Notes: a model not told the origin generated them from the sequence alone. A stretch of 64,000 nucleotides of DNA from Zavarzinia aquatilis (GCF_003173035.1 NZ_QGLE01000005.1:221690-285689); one strand, 5' to 3'. Positions 7,510 to 16,336 are shown, counted from the stretch's first letter. Numbers and translations: made by a program.

Positions 7510-8553
7510 TTAGCCGGAATAGGTCGTGCCCATGATGTCGAACACGCTCTGGTTCGTCACGCTGTCGTCGCCGATCAGGGCGCCGATCATCTCGCGCTGC
7601 GCCTGGGCGGCGAAGGCGATATTGCTGGTCATCAGCGAATAGCGAGTCTCGATCGCCTTCTTGGCGGCGGCGAGTTCGTCCGATTCCGTATCGCTGACCT
7701 TGCGCGCCGTCTCGCCCATTTCGGTCAGCTGGTTCTGCAGCGTGCTCAGGCCAATCTCGGACTGGAGATTGGTATTGCTCAGGGTCGCGACCGCCTTGGC
7801 GACGATGCTGATCGACGCCTTGATGTCGTCGATGGCCTGGGTCTGGCCTTCCCCCGTCAGGCCGCCGTAAAGCCAGGACGAGGTGACCGGCAGGCCGCCG
7901 GTGTCCAGCGTGGCATTCCAGGTCGTCGTGCCGTCGGTGAAGCTGACGTCATTGCCATTGCGCGAGACGAGGGAGAGCTGGGAGGTCGCGATCTGCGTCC
8001 CGCCGATACTCAGGGTCTGCGACAGGAAATTGGGGGTATAGGTCCGGCCGTTGTCCTGGTCGACCAGTGCATAGCGCGAGCCGAGGGACTGCAGCGCGAC
8101 GACGACCTCTGTCGTGCCGGTGCTGATCGCCAGCGTGCGCTGACCAGACTGGCCCGCGACGACGTTGCCGACCAGATTTTCCAGTTCCGAGCCGCGGCTG
8201 CCGACCAGGATGTTGATCTGGTTGATCGCGGTGTCGAAGGCGGAAGCCCGCCCCTCGGCCGCGGCGGCATGGGCGGTGTTCAGATATTCGAGAACCTTCT
8301 GCGCGTTGGTGCTGGCCTGCTTCAGGGAAAACACCGCGCTGGCCGCCGTGTCCTTGCGGGCGGCGAGGGCGTCGATATCGGCCTGCAGCGCCGGCAGCGC
8401 GGAATTGGTGACGTATTTGTCCTGAACCTTGGCCAGTTCCTTGGCCTTGCGCGCGGCGATCCCGTCGGCGACCAGCGCATAGGTCCGGTCGAGGGCGTCG
8501 CTGACCGCCTGCTTCTGGGCGGCGGCGCTCATGCCGAAATAGACTGCCGTCAT
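7510..8553 (-). CDS. Unknown 347-residue protein at the end of the flagellin cluster
   Basis: I do not recognise the family. The protein has long heptad-like helical segments at both ends (about residues 10-130 and 270-330), rich in Ala and Gln. Between them lies a Ser/Thr/Gly/Asn-rich middle of beta character. This coil-beta-coil plan resembles secreted filament proteins such as flagellins or hook-associated proteins, but the D0 signature residues of flagellin are absent. Its start overlaps the maf stop by 4 bp, so it is cotranslated with a flagellin-glycosylation-type gene. A secreted filament-associated substrate of the Maf/TPR proteins is a reasonable guess. Confidence 0.7.
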   Translation of the reverse strand: MTAVYFGMSAAAQKQAVSDALDRTYALVADGIAARKAKELAKVQDKYVTNSALPALQADIDALAARKDTAASAVFSLKQASTNAQKVLEYLNTAHAAAAEGRASAFDTAINQINILVGSRGSELENLVGNVVAGQSGQRTLAISTGTTEVVVALQSLGSRYALVDQDNGRTYTPNFLSQTLSIGGTQIATSQLSLVSRNGNDVSFTDGTTTWNATLDTGGLPVTSSWLYGGLTGEGQTQAIDDIKASISIVAKAVATLSNTNLQSEIGLSTLQNQLTEMGETARKVSDTESDELAAAKKAIETRYSLMTSNIAFAAQAQREMIGALIGDDSVTNQSVFDIMGTTYSG

Positions 8554-10493
8554 GCCTCCGCTCCCATTCGGACCGGCCGCGCCGGCCGCCCGGCCAGCGC
8601 CGCCTCCAGATCGCCGATCAGGGCCAGCGTTCCTTCACGCATGAAGAGGACGATGGACCGATACTCGGCCAGGAAAGATGCCACCATAATGGCACGTTTT
8701 TCCGGCTCCGTCATCCGGTGGCTGAAATACATGCCGATCTTCGGCATCGACCGGATCGAGCCATGGGCGATGCTCTCGGTCAGGGCATATTGGTCCTTGA
8801 AGCCATCCATGAAGTCGGACAGGCGGTGCCAGAAGGCGACCAGATCCTCGCCTTCCGCGATCGCGGCATCGACGAGGGCGAGCAGGTCGTCATAGAAGGC
8901 GGTGGCGCCGTCCAGCAGCCGGCCCGGGGTCCAGGACTCGAAGAAACTGGCGGCCGGATAGAGGCGGGCGAGGCGCCTCATGTCGGCGCGCAGCTTCTCG
9001 CCGTCGGCGACGCGCGGCAACTGGCGGATCGACGAGGCGACGCGGGGCGTGACACCGGCGAGCAGGGCACCATCCGAGGTATTCTGGACCTTGAGCTGAT
9101 AGCGCCGGGTGATATCGCCCAGGATCTGGGCGCAGAGCGCGAGGATCCAGTCGCATTCGACCGTGCCGCCGAAATTGCCGGGCAGGGTCTGGTTGTACTT
9201 CAGGTTCCGCTCGAAGGCCTTGTACTTGTCGGTGACGGCATAGACCGAATCCCGCGAGTGTTTCACCTGGCCCAGCTTGCTGCCGCAGTCGGTGCCGAAC
9301 AGGATGTAGTCGGTGAAGCCAAGGGCGGCGGAGACGCGCAGCGCGGTGTTGACGCAGGTCGGCCCCACGCCGACCAATTCGTGGCGTTCGGGCGCGAGGA
9401 TGCGGGTCGAGCTGACGGAATCGCGGAAGAAGAAATAGACCTCGTCGAACAGCGCGGCGACGCGCGGGTCGACCGTGACCGAGGCGATGAGCGTGATGCC
9501 CGAGAAATCGAATTCCTTCGCGAGGGCGGTCAGCACCTCGACCGTTGGGTCGCCGTTCTCGAGTTCGCAGTGGAACTGCGGGCGGATGCCGTTGCGCAGG
9601 CAGACGCGCAGGCTGGTCCCCGCCGAGAACACGGCGGCCTGCGGCGCGAGCCGGCGCAGATCGTCCATCGAACGGTCGATGGAGGGGCCGGAGCCGATGA
9701 TGATCGCCGTCTCCGGCCGGGCCGGCTTCGGCCGGGCGTCGACCAGACGGCTGTCGTAACGCAGCAGGTTGCCCACCGCGTTGGTCATCATCTTCAACTC
9801 GTCTTCGTAGAAGCCCTTGGAGATGAACATCTGGTCGATCACCTGCTGCAGGCGATCGCGGGTCTCGGTCAGGGCCCAGGACGGGTAATGGACGAAGACG
9901 AAGGCGCCGTCGATGAAGGGCTCGCCCACCCGGTAAACCAGCCGGCGGATTTCCAGGATGATGCGGTCGGGCTGGGCCGCCGTGCTCAGGGTCAGGTCGA
10001 TGCCGCGGCGTTCGGCGATTTCGAACAGGGCGTCCCAATCCTGCGTGTTGGCGGCATGGACGACGAATTCCGCCACCGGCTCGACGATCAGCACATGGCG
10101 CGCCGTCGTCGTCTCGAGCAGGGGGCGCAGATGATGGCCAAGGCCAAGGCCGAGCACGACGAGGAACGAGCCCTCGTAATCGGGCTTGTTGCTCAGGGTC
10201 GTGATGCCATGCCCGGCCATCACCGTCAGCAGATGGTCGCGCATCCGCGCCGAGACCTCGCTGCCGATATTGGCGCCGGACAGATCCTGGGTGAAGAACT
10301 GCAGGGGTTTCACCGCGAAGCGGGCGACCTGTTCGGCCGCCTTTTCCTCGGCGTCGCCGCCATAGAGCCGCCCCCGGCCGAGGTCGATGTCGATCGCCCG
10401 GCCGGCCTCGTCGCGCACGATGGTGCTCAGCGTCGTCGCCGGAAGCGACGGGGCAATGGCGGGAAATCGCTCGGCGAAGGCGGCGGCGGTCAT
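8550..10493 (-). CDS. Maf-type motility accessory protein (DUF115)
   Basis: The 647-residue protein contains the DUF115/MptE-like core: IIGSGPSID at 265-273, GTSLR near 292 and PQFHCELENGDP at 305-316. This is the signature of flagellin-modifying Maf proteins, proposed to transfer nonulosonic acids such as pseudaminic or legionaminic acid to flagellin. It probably acts in the cytoplasm on unexported flagellin. It overlaps the upstream TPR/OGT-like gene and the downstream unknown gene by 4 bp each, so the three are one translational unit behind flagellin, flbT and flaF. No sugar-synthesis genes are in the window. The donor sugar is therefore unknown. Confidence 0.88.
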   Translation of the reverse strand: MTAAAFAERFPAIAPSLPATTLSTIVRDEAGRAIDIDLGRGRLYGGDAEEKAAEQVARFAVKPLQFFTQDLSGANIGSEVSARMRDHLLTVMAGHGITTLSNKPDYEGSFLVVLGLGLGHHLRPLLETTTARHVLIVEPVAEFVVHAANTQDWDALFEIAERRGIDLTLSTAAQPDRIILEIRRLVYRVGEPFIDGAFVFVHYPSWALTETRDRLQQVIDQMFISKGFYEDELKMMTNAVGNLLRYDSRLVDARPKPARPETAIIIGSGPSIDRSMDDLRRLAPQAAVFSAGTSLRVCLRNGIRPQFHCELENGDPTVEVLTALAKEFDFSGITLIASVTVDPRVAALFDEVYFFFRDSVSSTRILAPERHELVGVGPTCVNTALRVSAALGFTDYILFGTDCGSKLGQVKHSRDSVYAVTDKYKAFERNLKYNQTLPGNFGGTVECDWILALCAQILGDITRRYQLKVQNTSDGALLAGVTPRVASSIRQLPRVADGEKLRADMRRLARLYPAASFFESWTPGRLLDGATAFYDDLLALVDAAIAEGEDLVAFWHRLSDFMDGFKDQYALTESIAHGSIRSMPKIGMYFSHRMTEPEKRAIMVASFLAEYRSIVLFMREGTLALIGDLEAALAGRPARPVRMGAEA

Positions 10494-12328
10494 TGCGCGA
10501 TGCTCTCCATCAGGGCGGTGGCGAAGGCGGCGGGGGAAAAGGCCGGAGCGGTGGCGGCCGCTTCGGCGATGCGCGCGCTGGCGCCGCGGTCGGTGGCGAG
10601 CGCGGCGCCGATGGCGACGAACGCCGCGACATCGGCGGCCGCATGGTCACCGAGGCCGAGGGCGTCGAGCGCGGCCGCGCCGTGATTGCGGTGCCGGACC
10701 GTGCCGCGCAGGGCGACGCAGGGGGTTGCGACAGCGGTCGCGGTCACCACGTCCTGACCGTTCAGGGCGACGAAGGGCGCGACATAGAGGTCGAGCCCGG
10801 CGGCGAAGGCGAGCGGGCTGCCGTCGACGATTTCGATCCGGTCGGCGATGCCGCGTGGGCCGCAGCGTTCAACCAGGGCGGCGACCGTGTCCGGATGGCT
10901 GAATTCGCGGTCCCGGAACAGCAGGCGTGCGTCCGGCACCTGGTCCAGCAGGGCGGCGAGCGCATCGAGGAAGTCGTCGTGCAGCTGGCCGGGCACGATG
11001 TCGGTGCCGATCAGCGTGGGACCGTCGCTGCGCGCCGGCCGCGCGGTCGTGCCGAGCCGGGCGAGAGCGGCGCCGGCGGGCACGGCGCCATCGGTCCAGG
11101 GCAGGGCGCAAGGCGCATTCAGCCAGGCGAGGGTGCGCAGGGCGGGATGATGGGCAAGGGCGAGGGTGTGCATCGGCGCGGCGAGACCACCGGCATCGAG
11201 CAGCAGGTCGATGCCTTCGCCCGCGACGGTATGGGCCAGCGTCTCGCCGTCGAAGGCGGCGGCGTCGATGTGGCGTTGGACCCGGCCCTGCAGCGGCCGG
11301 TTATGCGGCCGGTCGAGCGTGCCGGCGCCAAAGACGGTGAGATCGCCGCAGCCGGCCTCGCGCAGGCCCTGGGCGAGCGCGGCGATGGTCTCGACATCGG
11401 CCTCGTCGCCGAGGGCGGTGGCGAGAACGCCGACGCGGGGCCGCTCGGGCAATGCGGCGGCTGGCATCAGCGGACCGGCCGCCGGCAGCAGGCCGGCGTT
11501 GCGGCTCAGGCTGCGGGCCGGATCGGCGCCGCGAAGGGTGGCGATGGTGGCGGCGGCGCACAGGACATCGGGGCCGGCCGCGGGTTCGCTTTCGCCGAGC
11601 GCGATCGCCTCGGCGGCGATGCCGTCGGCCGCGCTGTCGCCAATGGTGGCGAGGGCAAGGGCGAGGCGAGCGAGGTCGAAGGCGTCGGCCGTGCCGTTGG
11701 CGGCGAAGCGCGACAGGATTTCGGCGGCCTGCCGCGGCCTGCCGACGGCGATCAGGGCATCGGCGAAGGCGCGCTGGGTCTCGCCATCCTCGGGACTGAA
11801 AGCCGCCTGGGCCTCGATCAGCCGCATGGCCAGATCGGACTGGCCGGCGGCCATCAGCTTCATGCCCTGCGCCAGCAGGGGGCGTTCGCGGATGTTGCGG
11901 AAGACGAAGGCGAAGCCCGGCCAACCGGCGGGCCGCAGGCTCGCGGTGGTCTGGTCGAGGCCGTTGGCCTGCGCCAGTTTGGCGTAATAGGTCGCCTCGG
12001 CCACCTCACCGGCGATGGCATAGAGAATGGCCAGGCTGTCGGCGGCGACGGCGCTGCCCGGCGCGGCGTCGAGCGCCTGCTTCAGGGCATCGAGCGCGGT
12101 CAGCACCTGGTCGCTGGCGAAGGCGACGAAGCCAAGACCGATCAGGGCCGCCGGATCGACCGGGTCGGCCGCCATGCGCGCCTCGATGGACGCGATGGCG
12201 GCTTCGTGGTCCCGGCTGTCGATCAGGGGTTTCAGCGCCGTAAGGAAGGGAGCGATGAGGTCGTCGGTCATTCTCTGTCGTGCCGTCCCGGCGGTCGGGG
12301 AAGTGTCGGCCAGGGTCGCCGCCTGCAT
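10490..12328 (-). CDS. TPR protein with O-GlcNAc-transferase-like C-terminal half
   Basis: The 612-residue protein starts with several TPR-like helical repeats (about residues 30-290). Its second half resembles the bacterial OGT/SPINDLY glycosyltransferase fold, with RPRVGVLATALGD, a TLAWLNAPCALPW segment and DLYVAPFVALNGQDVVT late in the chain. The canonical GT41 catalytic His and the UDP-binding motif are not obvious, so activity is uncertain. The ATG at 12328 starts 3 bp after the flaF stop and suggests coupling; an internal ATG at 12271 is an alternative. Placement between flaF and maf points to modification of flagellin. Confidence 0.78.
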   Translation of the reverse strand: MQAATLADTSPTAGTARQRMTDDLIAPFLTALKPLIDSRDHEAAIASIEARMAADPVDPAALIGLGFVAFASDQVLTALDALKQALDAAPGSAVAADSLAILYAIAGEVAEATYYAKLAQANGLDQTTASLRPAGWPGFAFVFRNIRERPLLAQGMKLMAAGQSDLAMRLIEAQAAFSPEDGETQRAFADALIAVGRPRQAAEILSRFAANGTADAFDLARLALALATIGDSAADGIAAEAIALGESEPAAGPDVLCAAATIATLRGADPARSLSRNAGLLPAAGPLMPAAALPERPRVGVLATALGDEADVETIAALAQGLREAGCGDLTVFGAGTLDRPHNRPLQGRVQRHIDAAAFDGETLAHTVAGEGIDLLLDAGGLAAPMHTLALAHHPALRTLAWLNAPCALPWTDGAVPAGAALARLGTTARPARSDGPTLIGTDIVPGQLHDDFLDALAALLDQVPDARLLFRDREFSHPDTVAALVERCGPRGIADRIEIVDGSPLAFAAGLDLYVAPFVALNGQDVVTATAVATPCVALRGTVRHRNHGAAALDALGLGDHAAADVAAFVAIGAALATDRGASARIAEAAATAPAFSPAAFATALMESIAQ

Positions 12329-12331
12329 GGT

Positions 12332-12769
12332 TCAGACCGAATGGTTGATGCCGCCACCGGCGGCGGCGGGCGGGGCGGTCGTGGTGGGAACGCTGGCACC
12401 GTCGGCCGGATTGGCGAGGAGGCCGGCCGCGATCTCGCGGTTGATCCGGATCAGGATGTCCAGCTTCTGCGGCTGCGGATCGGCGAGGATGCCCACCGTG
12501 TGGCGGTCGATGAAATTCGCCAGCGACAGGACATTGGCCTTCAGGTCCGGCGGCATCGGCGAATCGGGCGAGGCGACGCCGGCCTGGAAGATGGTCCACA
12601 GGCGCCAGTTGCGGCGCACCGCATCCATGAAACCGGGCGCATTCTCGGGCGCGCGCTGGGCCTCGGCCAGACGACGCGCGGCCTCGGTCAGCGCCCAGCC
12701 CTCGGTGCGCCGCGGATCGCCGGAAGGCGGGGCCTTGCTATAGGCGGGACGACGCTGGGTCGGATACAT
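12332..12769 (-). CDS. flaF: Flagellar biosynthesis regulator FlaF
   Basis: The 145-residue protein begins MYPTQRRPAYSK. It has the FlaF hallmarks TEGWALTEAARRL and RRNWRLWTIFQAG followed by LKANVLSLANFIDRHT. FlaF is needed for flagellin synthesis and secretion in Caulobacter and Brucella, acting opposite to FlbT. It carries an added Pro/Gly/Ala-rich C-terminal tail after about residue 120. The ATG at 12769 follows AAGGAGG at nine bases. The gene overlaps the end of flbT by 32 bp, so its ribosome binding site lies inside flbT and the two are probably coupled. Confidence 0.92.
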   Translation of the reverse strand: MYPTQRRPAYSKAPPSGDPRRTEGWALTEAARRLAEAQRAPENAPGFMDAVRRNWRLWTIFQAGVASPDSPMPPDLKANVLSLANFIDRHTVGILADPQPQKLDILIRINREIAAGLLANPADGASVPTTTAPPAAAGGGINHSV

Positions 12770-13148
12770 GATCGAGAACCTCCTTCTCGTGCACGAGCAA
12801 TTTCTTCGCCGTGCGCAGGGCCTGATAGACCGTGCCGGTGGCCAGTTGTTTGTTGATGGTGTCGATGATGGCGGCGCCACTCGGGGCCGCGGCCGCGTAG
12901 TCGGCGAGGAAGGCGTCGGCGGCCTTGCGGTAATCGGCGGCACGATCGGGGAACAGGTAGAGGCACTGCAGCACATAATAGATGCGCGTTGCCGGGGTGA
13001 CGGCATCATCCTGGGTCAGGATGTCCTTGCCGCGCAGGATATGGGCCTGGTTGAGGACCGTGATCGTGGCGTGGCCGCCGGCATTGGCGAGCACGGCACC
13101 GTTCACGATGATCTTTTCTTCAGGGGCGAGCGTGATCTTCAGGGGCAC
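12738..13148 (-). CDS. flbT: Flagellin mRNA translation regulator FlbT
   Basis: The 136-residue protein opens MPLKITLAPEEKIIVNGAV and contains ATRIYYVLQCLYL, both diagnostic of FlbT. In Caulobacter and Brucella FlbT binds the flagellin 5' untranslated region and controls its stability and translation. The gene lies 141 bp downstream of the flagellin gene on the same strand, separated from it by a strong hairpin, so it may be transcribed by read-through at a lower level than flagellin. Its end overlaps flaF. The pair flbT-flaF directly behind flagellin is the usual alphaproteobacterial arrangement. Confidence 0.95.
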   Translation of the reverse strand: MPLKITLAPEEKIIVNGAVLANAGGHATITVLNQAHILRGKDILTQDDAVTPATRIYYVLQCLYLFPDRAADYRKAADAFLADYAAAAPSGAAIIDTINKQLATGTVYQALRTAKKLLVHEKEVLDHVSDPASSRL

Positions 13149-13239
13149 GCCGGGGACTCCGTGGCTGGTTCGTTCCCCGAGATTGGCCCTGTTTCCTTAA
13201 TTCGAGGTAAAGCGATCCGCGGCTCTACCCGTCACGAGA

Positions 13240-13263
13240 AAGGGGCGGCCGAGGCCGCCCCTT
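13240..13263 (-). terminator. Hairpin between flagellin and flbT
   Basis: An 11-bp perfect stem (13240-13250 with 13253-13263), of GC-rich sequence GGGGCGGCC, closes a 2-base loop. It lies 26 bp after the flagellin stop. No long U-tract follows on the minus strand, so it may be a partial terminator or an mRNA-stabilising 3' end that sets flagellin above flbT-flaF. Confidence 0.7.
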
Positions 13264-13289
13264 CATATCGTCGATCTGACGCTGCCGGA

Positions 13290-14189
13290 TTACTGGAGCA
13301 GCGAGAGCACGCTCTGTTCGCTCTGGCCGGCGAAGCTCAGGGCCTTGAGGGCGAGCTGCTGGCGGGTCTGCAGGGCGACCAGGTTGGCGCCTTCCTCGTT
13401 CAGGTCGGCGAGGGTCAGCTTGTCCGAACCTTCGGTCAGCGTGTTCGAGTAGTTCTGCGTGAAGTCCGCGCGGGTCTGCAGCAGGGTGATGTTCGAGCCG
13501 AGCGAGGAAGCGGTCGCGCGAACCGACGAGATCGCCGAGTCGAGGCTGTCGGTGATCGTGTCGATCGTGCTGATCAGCGCGCTCGCCGCGATGTCCGAGA
13601 AGCCGTTGGCGGCACCGGCCGAACCCGCGCCGGTCAGGAAGGCGGCGAAGATGTCCGAGCCCTTGGCATCGGCGGCCGAGGCAACGGTGATCAGGGCGCC
13701 GGCCCGCAGATCGCGGCTGTTGACGGTCAGCTCGGCCGAGGTGACTTCCGAGAAGCGGACGGTCAGCGACTGGGTGGTCGAGTTGACGAGGTTGGTGCCC
13801 TGATAGGACGCATCGCCCAGCAGCGAGTTCAGCTGGTTCAGGAGGTCGGCGAACTGGGTCGAGAGGTCGGCCTTGGTGGTGTCGTCGGCCGTCTTGGCCG
13901 AGATCGCGACACCCTTGATCTGCTTCAGCAGGGTTTCCGCCGACTGGGTCGCATTCACCGCCGCCTTCAGCGAGGAGATGCCCTGGTCGATGTTGCCCTT
14001 GCGGGAGGTCAGGTCGGAGGCGCGGTCGCTCAGCGACTTCGCGGCGAAGTAGGCGGTGGCGTCGTCAATGGCGCTCGACACCTTGAGGCCCGTCGACAGA
14101 CGGCTCTGGGTGCGGTTGGCGAGGCTGGTGGTCTCGTTCAGCGACAGGAGGTTGGCGCGCGAGGTGGCAGTCAGCTTAATGTCAGCCAT
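13290..14189 (-). CDS. fliC: Flagellin
   Basis: The 299-residue protein has conserved D0/D1 ends. The N-terminus contains LNETTSLANRTQSRLSTGLKV and the C-terminus contains LKALSFAGQSEQSVLSLL, separated by a short variable domain. The length is typical of alphaproteobacterial flagellins. It is exported by the flagellar type III apparatus and polymerises into the filament. AAGGA lies about nine bases before the ATG. Transcription very likely starts from the sigma-54 promoter at 14247-14262, with an enhancer-like dyad further upstream. FlbT and FlaF downstream probably control translation, and the Maf and TPR/OGT-like proteins may glycosylate it. Confidence 0.97.
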   Translation of the reverse strand: MADIKLTATSRANLLSLNETTSLANRTQSRLSTGLKVSSAIDDATAYFAAKSLSDRASDLTSRKGNIDQGISSLKAAVNATQSAETLLKQIKGVAISAKTADDTTKADLSTQFADLLNQLNSLLGDASYQGTNLVNSTTQSLTVRFSEVTSAELTVNSRDLRAGALITVASAADAKGSDIFAAFLTGAGSAGAANGFSDIAASALISTIDTITDSLDSAISSVRATASSLGSNITLLQTRADFTQNYSNTLTEGSDKLTLADLNEEGANLVALQTRQQLALKALSFAGQSEQSVLSLLQ

Positions 14190-14246
14190 GGGTCTGGTCC
14201 TTCTGGTCCAATGTGATGAAGCCCTTCTGGGCCTCGGGAATGGTTC

Positions 14247-14262
14247 TGCAGGGATCGTGCCA
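14247..14262 (-). promoter_or_regulatory. Sigma-54 promoter of the flagellin gene
   Basis: On the minus strand the sequence is TGGCACG-ATCC-CTGCA, with GG and GC elements at the correct -24/-12 spacing. It ends 58 bp before the flagellin start codon. The same hexamer and near-identical -12 box occur before flgF and flgI. Confidence 0.85.
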
Positions 14263-14367
14263 AATCGGATGCATCTCGGATTTTGGCGGAATTACTCGCT
14301 ATTTTGGGGGCAACTGGGGGTCGGCTAGGCAGATTTTGCCGGGTTGGCTAGGAAAATTTTGCCGGGC

Positions 14368-14395
14368 AGGCAGGAATTGCCGGGCAAATCCTGCC
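14368..14395. promoter_or_regulatory. Putative FlbD/ftr-type enhancer dyads upstream of flagellin
   Basis: GGCAG-GAA-TTGCCG at 14369-14382 matches the dyad before flgI. It is embedded in a larger inverted repeat of two 13-bp arms (14369-14381 and 14383-14395, one mismatch). Two further TTTTGCCGGG half-sites lie at 14334-14343 and 14357-14366. The centre is about 120 bp upstream of the sigma-54 promoter, a normal enhancer distance. The resemblance to Caulobacter ftr elements bound by FlbD is an inference. Confidence 0.6.
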
Positions 14396-14403
14396 CTGCG
14401 GCG

Positions 14404-14853
14404 TCACGCCTGGGCGTGGATCGCCATCGCCGCCGGCGCGGCATAGGCGGTGCGAAGACCGGCGCGGGGGCCGTAGCCGAGGACGGGCCGGGCCTTTTCG
14501 GCCACCGCTTCGGCGACGCTGCGCACCAGCCGGTCGGTGACCGTGCGGGCGGCGGCGACGCGCACCGTATGCAGCGCCATCGCGTCGCGCAGGCGCTTGG
14601 TTGGCTCGCCCAGCCGTGCCCTTGCCCCTTCGTCGGCGGCGACGGCGGCGGCTCCGCCCATCAGGGCGAGCTGACGGTCGTAGGCGCCGACAAGCTGGAG
14701 CTTGCGTTCGATCTGGCCTTTCAGGCGGGAAAACTGGCGGGCACCGATGGTCTCGCATTCCTCTTCGATCGCGGCCGCGAGGCGAATTGTCAGGCTGGCC
14801 ATGGTCTCGAGGGCGGCGGGGGACAGGTCGAGCGGATGCGGGTCAGAGGCCAT
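14404..14853 (-). CDS. flgN: FlgN-like flagellar chaperone
   Basis: The 149-residue protein is almost entirely helical, with long amphipathic segments at about residues 15-110. It is the last gene of the flgI-flgJ operon, a position that in alphaproteobacteria is held by the FlgN/FliT-type export chaperone for hook-associated proteins. Sequence conservation in FlgN is low, so this call rests partly on position. It overlaps the end of flgJ by 11 bp. Its 3' end lies just upstream of the flagellin enhancer region. Cytosolic; it would bind FlgK/FlgL before export. Confidence 0.7.
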   Translation of the reverse strand: MASDPHPLDLSPAALETMASLTIRLAAAIEEECETIGARQFSRLKGQIERKLQLVGAYDRQLALMGGAAAVAADEGARARLGEPTKRLRDAMALHTVRVAAARTVTDRLVRSVAEAVAEKARPVLGYGPRAGLRTAYAAPAAMAIHAQA

Positions 14854-15163
14854 GGGCGGGCTCCTCGGTCACGAGCAGGGAACGGATCAGCATGTCGGAC
14901 AGGCCGATGCCGCCACGGGCGGCGATGGACTTGCCGAATTCCTGGATCAGGAAACCGCGGAAGGCGGATTCACCGGCGCCGCCGTCGAAGGGCCCGTCGC
15001 TCTTCAGTCCCTCGAACATGGGGCTGATCATCTGCGACATGACCATGGCTTCGAAATCCTGTGCCTCGGCCTTCAGGCGGGGCGGGATCTGCGGCAGCGG
15101 ACGGCCGGCGGGATAGGCATAGCGGACGGGATCGGCGGAGAGGGGGGCGGCGGCGGTCATCAC
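14843..15163 (-). CDS. flgJ: Rod-binding protein FlgJ, N-terminal domain only (CheL-type)
   Basis: The 106-residue protein contains the rod-binding domain, with AQDFEAMVMSQMISPMFEG and FRGFLIQEFGKSIA. It lacks the muramidase domain found at the C-terminus of enteric FlgJ. Alphaproteobacteria usually carry this single-domain form (CheL in Caulobacter) and use a separate lytic enzyme. It acts in the periplasm as a scaffold for the rod. Its start overlaps the end of flgI by 4 bp and its end overlaps flgN by 11 bp, so all three are one transcript from the sigma-54 promoter upstream of flgI. Confidence 0.9.
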   Translation of the reverse strand: MMTAAAPLSADPVRYAYPAGRPLPQIPPRLKAEAQDFEAMVMSQMISPMFEGLKSDGPFDGGAGESAFRGFLIQEFGKSIAARGGIGLSDMLIRSLLVTEEPAHGL

Positions 15164-16272
15164 ATCACCTCGATGTCGGCCTGAAGGGCACCGGCGGCCT
15201 TGATCGCCTGCAGGATCGAGATCAGATCGCGCGGACCGAGGCCGAGACCGTTCAGGCCATTGACCAGATCCTGCAGGCTGACGCCGGCCTCCATCATCAC
15301 GACGCGCTGTTCCTGACCCTCGTCCACCTGGACGTCGGTACGCGGCACGACCGTGGTCCGCCCGCCCGAGAAGGGCTGGGGCTGCGAGACCTGCGGCGCT
15401 TCGGAGATGCGAACGGTCAGGTTACCCTGGGCGATGGCGACGGTGGAGACGCGGACGTCGGCGCCGATGACGATGGTGCCCGAGGCTTCGTCGATCACGA
15501 TGCGCGCCGGCTGATCGGGCGTCACCTTCAACTGCTCGATCTGGGTGACATAGCTGACGATGTCGGCGCGATACTGCGGCGGCACCTGGATTTCGACGGT
15601 CGAGGTGTCGAGCGCGCGGGCCTGACCCTTCAGCTGCTTGACGACCGCTTCGGCGATGCGGCGGGCGGTGGTGAAATCCGGATTGCGCAGCGACAGGCGA
15701 ATGCTCGGCTCGGTGCCGAAGGCATAGGCGACCTCCCGCTCGACGACGGCGCCATTGGCGATGCGGGCCGAGGTCGGCACGCCCTTGATCACCGAGGTCG
15801 CGGCGCCCTGCGCCTTGAAACCGCTGACCGAGACCGAGCCTTGCGCGACCGCATAGACCTCGCCGTCGGCGCCCAGCAGCGGGGTGACCAGCAGCGTTCC
15901 GCCCTGCAGGCTCTTGGCATCGCCGAGGGCGGAGACCGTGACGTCGACCCGGCTGCCGGTCCGGCTGAACGGCGGCAATTCGGCGGTGACCATCACCGCC
16001 GCGACATTCTTGGTCTTCAGGTCGGTATCGCGGGTGTTGACGCCGAGGCGCTCGAGCATGGCCTCGAGGCTCTGCTTGGTGAAGGGCGAGTTGCGCAAGG
16101 AGTCGCCCGAGCCGTCGAGACCGACCACGAGGCCGTAGCCGACCAGCATGTTCTCGCGAACGCCCTGGATGTCGGCGATGTCCTTGACGCGCGAGGCCGC
16201 GGCCTGGGCCGGGGCAACGGCGCCAAGCGCGGTCGCCAGCAGGACGGCAAGGGCAATCAGGCTATGTCGCAT
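15160..16272 (-). CDS. flgI: Flagellar P-ring protein FlgI
   Basis: The 370-residue protein has a Sec signal peptide ending near AQA and the FlgI core VKDIADIQGVRENMLVGYGLV, with GSGDSLRNSPFT following. It forms the P ring around the rod in the periplasmic peptidoglycan layer. The ATG at 16272 is chosen because it immediately precedes the signal peptide; a longer in-frame start at 16404 would prefix it with a basic, low-complexity stretch reading over the promoter. It is first in flgI-flgJ-flgN and divergent from fliX, as in Caulobacter. Confidence 0.97.
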   Translation of the reverse strand: MRHSLIALAVLLATALGAVAPAQAAASRVKDIADIQGVRENMLVGYGLVVGLDGSGDSLRNSPFTKQSLEAMLERLGVNTRDTDLKTKNVAAVMVTAELPPFSRTGSRVDVTVSALGDAKSLQGGTLLVTPLLGADGEVYAVAQGSVSVSGFKAQGAATSVIKGVPTSARIANGAVVEREVAYAFGTEPSIRLSLRNPDFTTARRIAEAVVKQLKGQARALDTSTVEIQVPPQYRADIVSYVTQIEQLKVTPDQPARIVIDEASGTIVIGADVRVSTVAIAQGNLTVRISEAPQVSQPQPFSGGRTTVVPRTDVQVDEGQEQRVVMMEAGVSLQDLVNGLNGLGLGPRDLISILQAIKAAGALQADIEVM

Positions 16273-16320
16273 CTCGATTCTTCCTCGAAAGCGGCGGCTT
16301 CTCCGCCTGGGCTTTCTGGT

Positions 16321-16336
16321 TGCGAAACCCGTGCCA
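16321..16336 (-). promoter_or_regulatory. Sigma-54 promoter of flgI-flgJ-flgN
   Basis: On the minus strand the sequence is TGGCACG-GGTT-TCGCA. It keeps the -24 GG and -12 GC and differs from the flagellin box mainly by TC for CT/TT in the -12 element. It ends 48 bp before the flgI start codon. Confidence 0.8.

Noticed and set aside
8718..10685. A 655-codon plus-strand frame
   Set aside because: It is antisense to the maf gene, which has clear DUF115 motifs.
10493..12856. A 787-codon plus-strand frame
   Set aside because: It is antisense to the TPR/OGT-like gene and flaF and has Gly/Arg/Asp composition without domains.
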